Source of the DNA: CAWBVG01 sp963792175
GTDB lineage: Bacteria > Acidobacteriota > Vicinamibacteria > Vicinamibacterales > CAVVIG01
DNA: 64,000 bases
Assembly: GCA_963792175.1 (NCBI GenBank)
Contig: CAWBVG010000010.1
Coordinates: 36,596 to 100,595 of the forward strand
Direction: 5' to 3'
Below are positions 60,731 through 64,000 of this stretch, in pieces. How positions within the stretch are numbered: position 1 is the stretch's first letter; every line of letters starts with the position of its first letter. Position numbers and translations under genes: made by a program. Under the pieces are notes generated by a model. That model worked only from the letters and a program-made list of their open reading frames with translations, was not told where the DNA came from and made no database searches.

Positions 60731-62228
60731 ACTCTTTCTTCCTCATGAGCGGGAAGAGGATGACGTCCCTGATCGACGGGCTGTTGGTCAGGAGCATGAC
60801 CAGCCGGTCGATCCCGACGCCCTCCCCGCCGGTCGGCGGCAGCCCGTACTCGAGCGCACGAATGTAGTCCTCGTCCATGGCGTGCGCCTCGAGGTCGCCG
60901 CCGGCGCGGTTTTGCAGCTGGGCCTCGAAGCGGCGCCGCTGCTCGTCCGGGTCGTTCAGCTCGCTGAATGCGTTCGCCACTTCGAATCCACCGATGTAGA
61001 GCTCGAAGCGCTCGACGGTGTCGGGATCGCCTGGCTTCTGCTTCGACAGCGGCGACACTTCCGTCGGGAAGTCGTACACGAACGTCGGCTGGATGAGCGC
61101 GGCCTCGCAACAGGCCTCGAAGATGGCGGTGGTGATCTTGCCGGCGCCGTGGCCAGGGTCGACCTCGATGCCGAGCTGGGCGGCGAGGCCGGCGACGGTC
61201 GCCCGATCGCGGAGATCGGCATCGGTGATCTCGCGATGCAGGCGCCGCGACGCCGCCTCGCGCGCCGCGTCGCGCAGCGACAGGCGCGCGAATGGCGGCT
61301 GCAGCGAGATCTGATGGTCGCCGAACGTCACCTGGGTGCCGCCGACGGCATGCTGCGCGGCGGCGGCGATCATCTGTTCGGTCATCCGCATCAACGCCTG
61401 ATAGTCCGCGTACGCCTCGTAGAACTCCAGCATCGTGAATTCGGGGTTGTGCTGGGTCGAAATGCCTTCGTTCCTGAAGTTCCGGTTGATCTCGAACACC
61501 TTCTCGAGGCCGCCGACGGTCAGGCGCTTCAAGTAGAGCTCCGGCGCGATCCGGAGGTAGAGCGCCATGTCGAGCGTGTTGTGATGGGTGACGAACGGCC
61601 GTGCGATCGCGCCGCCGGCAATCGGCTGCATCATCGGCGTCTCGACCTCGAGATAGCCGCGCGCCGTCATGAACTCGCGGATGGCGGCGACGACCTTGCT
61701 GCGCGTCTCGAACACGCGTCTCGACTCCGGGTTGACGATCAGATCGAGATAGCGCTGCCGGTAGCGGATCTCGACGTCGGTGAGCCCGTGCCACTTCTCG
61801 GGCAGCGGCAGCAGGCACTTCGCCAGAAAATGCAGACGCGAGGCCCAGATGGTGAACTCGTTGGTCTTGGTTCGGAACAGCCGTCCTTCCACGCCGACCC
61901 AGTCGCCAAAATCCAGCAGCTTGTAAATCTTGAAATCGAGCTCGGGCAGGGAGTCCTGCCGGATGTAAATCTGCACCTTCGCGTGCCCGTCCGACAGCAC
62001 GAGAAAGTTCGCCTTGCCGAACGCACGAATCGCGAGGATGCGGCCCGCGGTGATGGTTTCGACGCGATCGGCCTCGAGCTCGTCGTGACTGCGCTGGCCG
62101 TAGGCGTCGACGAGCTCCGAGATCGTGTGCCGCCGCTCGAACAAGCGTGGATACGTCTCGACGCCGAGCGCCGCGAGCGCGTCGAGGTTCGCGCGGCGCT
62201 GTTGGATCTGTTCGTCGTGGGAACTCAT
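60729..62228 (-). CDS. lysS: Lysyl-tRNA synthetase, class II
   Basis: A 499-residue class II synthetase. The anticodon-binding OB fold covers residues about 60-160 (ILAIRAFGKANFLVLSDGHA). Motif 1: VEIRYRQRYLDLIVNPESRR. Motif 2: FEINRNFRNEGISTQHNPEF. Motif 3: GEGVGIDRLVMLLTNSPSIR. Ends DVILFPLMRKKE. Intact. Confidence 0.97.
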   Translation of the reverse strand: MSSHDEQIQQRRANLDALAALGVETYPRLFERRHTISELVDAYGQRSHDELEADRVETITAGRILAIRAFGKANFLVLSDGHAKVQIYIRQDSLPELDFKIYKLLDFGDWVGVEGRLFRTKTNEFTIWASRLHFLAKCLLPLPEKWHGLTDVEIRYRQRYLDLIVNPESRRVFETRSKVVAAIREFMTARGYLEVETPMMQPIAGGAIARPFVTHHNTLDMALYLRIAPELYLKRLTVGGLEKVFEINRNFRNEGISTQHNPEFTMLEFYEAYADYQALMRMTEQMIAAAAQHAVGGTQVTFGDHQISLQPPFARLSLRDAAREAASRRLHREITDADLRDRATVAGLAAQLGIEVDPGHGAGKITTAIFEACCEAALIQPTFVYDFPTEVSPLSKQKPGDPDTVERFELYIGGFEVANAFSELNDPDEQRRRFEAQLQNRAGGDLEAHAMDEDYIRALEYGLPPTGGEGVGIDRLVMLLTNSPSIRDVILFPLMRKKE

Positions 62229-62229
62229 A

Positions 62230-62378
62230 GAAAGTTAAAACTTAAAAGTTAAAAGTTAAAACCAGGAAGACTGACCCACCGCATCAGCATTTGCCCTTTG
62301 CGTCGCCTTTCTTCCTGCCTTTTGACCTTCAACTTTGACTTCAACTTTTGACTTTTAACTTTTAACTTTTAACTTTCT
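62230..62378. repeat. Tandem-word hairpin (AGTTAAAA word)
   Basis: Left (62231-62262): repeated agttaaaa/cttaaaag. Right (62328-62378): repeated aacttttgacttttaactttt. It lies between the nusB stop and the lysS start. The last nusB codons (VKS and TAA) are made of this word. It is AT-rich in an otherwise GC-rich region. Confidence 0.85.
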
Positions 62379-62799
62379 CTAGCTTTCTCCGAATCGCATC
62401 GAGGATCCCGTTGATGAAGCCCACCGATTCTTCGGTGCTGAACGTGCGCGCGAGCTCCAGCGCTTCGTTGATCACGACCGCCGGCGGAGTCTCCGGGTCG
62501 CGCAGGAGCTCGCAGACCGCCATCCGCAGGATGAGGCGATCGACAACGGCCATCCGCTCCGGACGCCAGTTCGCCGCCGTCTCCGCAATCAGCGTGTCGA
62601 CCGCTTCGAGACGTTCGACCGCATCGTGCGCCAGCGCCGATGCGAACGCGCGGAGCGAGTCCGGCGGCGGCTCCGCGTTCGGCCACTGGAGGGTGAAAAA
62701 TGTCTCGGCGGCGCGATCGACGTCGCCGCGGCCGACATCCCACTGATACAGAATCTGCAGCGCCGCTTCGCGCGCCCGGTGGCGAGGGTCCTTCTTCAC
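62362..62799 (-). CDS. nusB: Transcription antitermination factor NusB
   Basis: A 145-residue all-helical RNA-binding factor for rRNA antitermination. GTG start at 62799 shares a base with the ribH stop (TAGTG). Motifs: RHRAREAALQILYQWDVGRG, RMAVVDRLILRMAVCELLRD, VVINEALELARTFSTEESVG and FINGILDAIRRKLEK. The tail VKS is encoded by the tandem repeat downstream. Confidence 0.96.
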   Translation of the reverse strand: MKKDPRHRAREAALQILYQWDVGRGDVDRAAETFFTLQWPNAEPPPDSLRAFASALAHDAVERLEAVDTLIAETAANWRPERMAVVDRLILRMAVCELLRDPETPPAVVINEALELARTFSTEESVGFINGILDAIRRKLEKVKS

Positions 62800-63299
62800 T
62801 ATCCCTTTACGCCGGTCGACCGAGGCGCCGCCTGCCGCGTCACCTGGGCGAGGACGTCGGCCATCTCGATGGCCGCGATAGCGGCCTCGTACCCCTTGTT
62901 GCCGGCGCCGTCACCGGCGCGGGCCAGCGCTTCCTCCGCGGAGTTGGTCGTCAGCACGCCGAACGCCATCGGGATGCCGGTCGCGGCCGCCGCATCCGTC
63001 AACCCATGCGCGACCGCCGACGCGATGAACTCGAAGTGGGGCGTCTCGCCCCGAATCACACAGCCGAGGCAGACGACCGCGTCGAACCGTCCGCTCTCGG
63101 CCGCGTGCTGCGCCGCCAGCGGAATCTCGAACGCGCCCGGCACGCGCACCACGGTGACGTCCGACGGCGCCACGCCGGCCGACGACAGCGCGGCCAGCGC
63201 ACCGGCCTGCAGACGGTCCGTGACGAAGTCGTTGTATTTCGACACCACGAGCGCGAAACGGAATCCCGCCGCCCGCCCTGTCGCCTCGATCGTGTCCAT
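62799..63299 (-). CDS. ribH: 6,7-dimethyl-8-ribityllumazine synthase
   Basis: The penultimate enzyme of riboflavin synthesis. ATG 63299 is chosen because the protein then starts MDTIEATGRAAGFRFALVVS as expected. Motifs: KYNDFVTDRLQAGALAAL, VRVPGAFEIPLAAQHAAES, FDAVVCLGCVIRGETPHFEF, and GVLTTNSAEEALARAGDGAG. The 166 residues are normal. ribH-nusB is a frequent pair. Confidence 0.97.
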   Translation of the reverse strand: MDTIEATGRAAGFRFALVVSKYNDFVTDRLQAGALAALSSAGVAPSDVTVVRVPGAFEIPLAAQHAAESGRFDAVVCLGCVIRGETPHFEFIASAVAHGLTDAAAATGIPMAFGVLTTNSAEEALARAGDGAGNKGYEAAIAAIEMADVLAQVTRQAAPRSTGVKG

Positions 63300-63300
63300 C

Positions 63301-64000
63301 TCACTTGCCCTTGAACTCCGGCTTGCGCTTCTGCAGAAACGCAGCCGTGCCCTCGCGCATATCGTCGGTTGACGCCACCAGCCCAAACAGCGTGGCCTCG
63401 TACTGGCTGGCTTCGGCAAACGGCATCTCGATGCCTTTGTTGACGGCGTTGATGATGTACCGCATCGCAATCGGCGCGCTCCGCGCCAGCTGCTGCGCCA
63501 GCGCGCGCGCGGACGCCATCAGCTCCGCCGCCGGAACGACGCGGTTGACGAGACCGATGCGCAACGCGTCGTCGGCGCCGATCGGCGTCCCGGTCAGAAT
63601 CAGCTCCATCGCCCGGCCCTTGCCGACCAGACGCGGCAGCCGCTGCGTGCCGGCGTAGCCGGGAATCAGGCCGAGCGAGATTTCGGGCTGTCCGAGTTTC
63701 GCGGTGTCGGCGGCGAGCCGCAGCGTGCACGCCATCGCCAACTCGCAGCCGCCGCCCAGCGCATAGCCGTTGATGGCGGCAATCACCGGCTTGCCCATGT
63801 TCTCGACGAGATCGAACACATGCTGGCCGGCGAGCGCGTGCTCGCGCCCGCTCGTGGGCGTCTGCACCGCGAGCTCGTTGATGTCTGCGCCGGCGACGAA
63901 CGCCTTCTCGCCGGCGCCGGTGAGGATGACCACGCGCACGCTGTCGTCCTGCTTGAGATCGAGGATGGCCCGGCGCAGCTCGTCGAGCGTCTGCGAGTTC
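63301..64000 (-). CDS. Enoyl-CoA hydratase/isomerase, partial at the window edge
   Basis: A crotonase-family enzyme of beta-oxidation. The frame continues upstream beyond 64000 (LDELRRAILDLKQDDSVRVV), so the 5' end is missing. It shows FVAGADINELAVQ (oxyanion hole), NGYALGGGCELAMACTLRLA, LGQPEISLGLIPGYAGTQRL (catalytic Glu) and GKGRAMELILTGTPIGADDA. It ends AAFLQKRKPEFKGK, 2 bases before the ribH start. Its products would feed the EtfABD route. Confidence 0.93.
   Translation of the reverse strand, partial: NSQTLDELRRAILDLKQDDSVRVVILTGAGEKAFVAGADINELAVQTPTSGREHALAGQHVFDLVENMGKPVIAAINGYALGGGCELAMACTLRLAADTAKLGQPEISLGLIPGYAGTQRLPRLVGKGRAMELILTGTPIGADDALRIGLVNRVVPAAELMASARALAQQLARSAPIAMRYIINAVNKGIEMPFAEASQYEATLFGLVASTDDMREGTAAFLQKRKPEFKGK

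Overview
The window (64 kb, high GC) looks like a chromosomal piece of a Gram-negative, menaquinone-using, slow-growing soil-type bacterium. The best fit is Acidobacteriota, possibly class Vicinamibacteria. This is an inference from gene content: an Oar-like TonB receptor with an N-terminal regulatory-like domain, a PadR regulator paired with an 'acidobacterial duplicated orphan permease' (ADOP), an ECF sigma factor paired with a very large Ser/Thr kinase, a futalosine menaquinone cluster, lipid A and BamA genes, EtfABD, and a PEP-CTERM remnant. No rRNA, tRNA, CRISPR array, phage or insertion sequence was seen.

Layout. 1-2.2 kb: Oar-like TonB receptor (minus). 2.6-6.0 kb: tricorn-type protease. 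6.0-10 kb: succinate dehydrogenase operon sdhC-sdhA-sdhB plus a small TPR-like protein. 10-16 kb: accessory genes (histone-deacetylase-like enzyme, DUF3500 protein, PEGA/collagen-like secreted protein, GMC oxidoreductase with a Tat-exported small subunit). 16.2-20.8 kb (plus): ECF sigma factor and multidomain kinase. 20.8-22.1 kb: PEP-CTERM remnant and a VapBC toxin-antitoxin pair. 22-26.4 kb: etfB-etfA-etfD and a lysophospholipid-acyltransferase-like gene. 26.5-31.6 kb: yceD-rpmF-plsX-fabD-fabG-acpP-fabF. 31.7-37.1 kb: dgt, deoB, miaA-hfq, a TonB-like protein and menG/ubiE. 37.2-40.2 kb (plus): padR and ADOP. 40.2-49.2 kb: menaquinone cluster (MqnE-like, mqnA, mqnC, mqnX-type deaminase, UbiA-, UbiX- and UbiD-type genes). 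49.2-56 kb: envelope block (bamA, ompH, a fabZ-lpxA fusion, lpxI, Gfo/Idh oxidoreductase). 56-64 kb: clpC, lolD, lolC/E, lysS, nusB, ribH and a partial enoyl-CoA hydratase.

How it fits together. Succinate dehydrogenase and the EtfABD route would feed electrons into menaquinone, which the 36-49 kb genes help make. The fab/plsX block and FabZ-LpxA/LpxI supply acyl chains and lipid A, OmpH/BamA and LolCDE assemble the outer membrane, and the TonB-like gene would energise receptors such as the one at the left edge.

Two cross-cutting features stand out. First, most spacers after about 24 kb (and a few before) hold a short degenerate word repeated in tandem, very often followed by its reverse complement, so that the spacer can fold into a large hairpin. 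The word differs at each locus. Related palindromes also lie inside etfB, deoB (in frame) and mqnA and form the ends of several other genes. Second, frameshifts are dense in some genes (1-2.2, 6-20.8 and 37.5-40.2 kb) and sparse elsewhere. The ones I resolved are single extra bases in otherwise well conserved genes, so I treat most as sequence errors and give gene limits spanning the frames.
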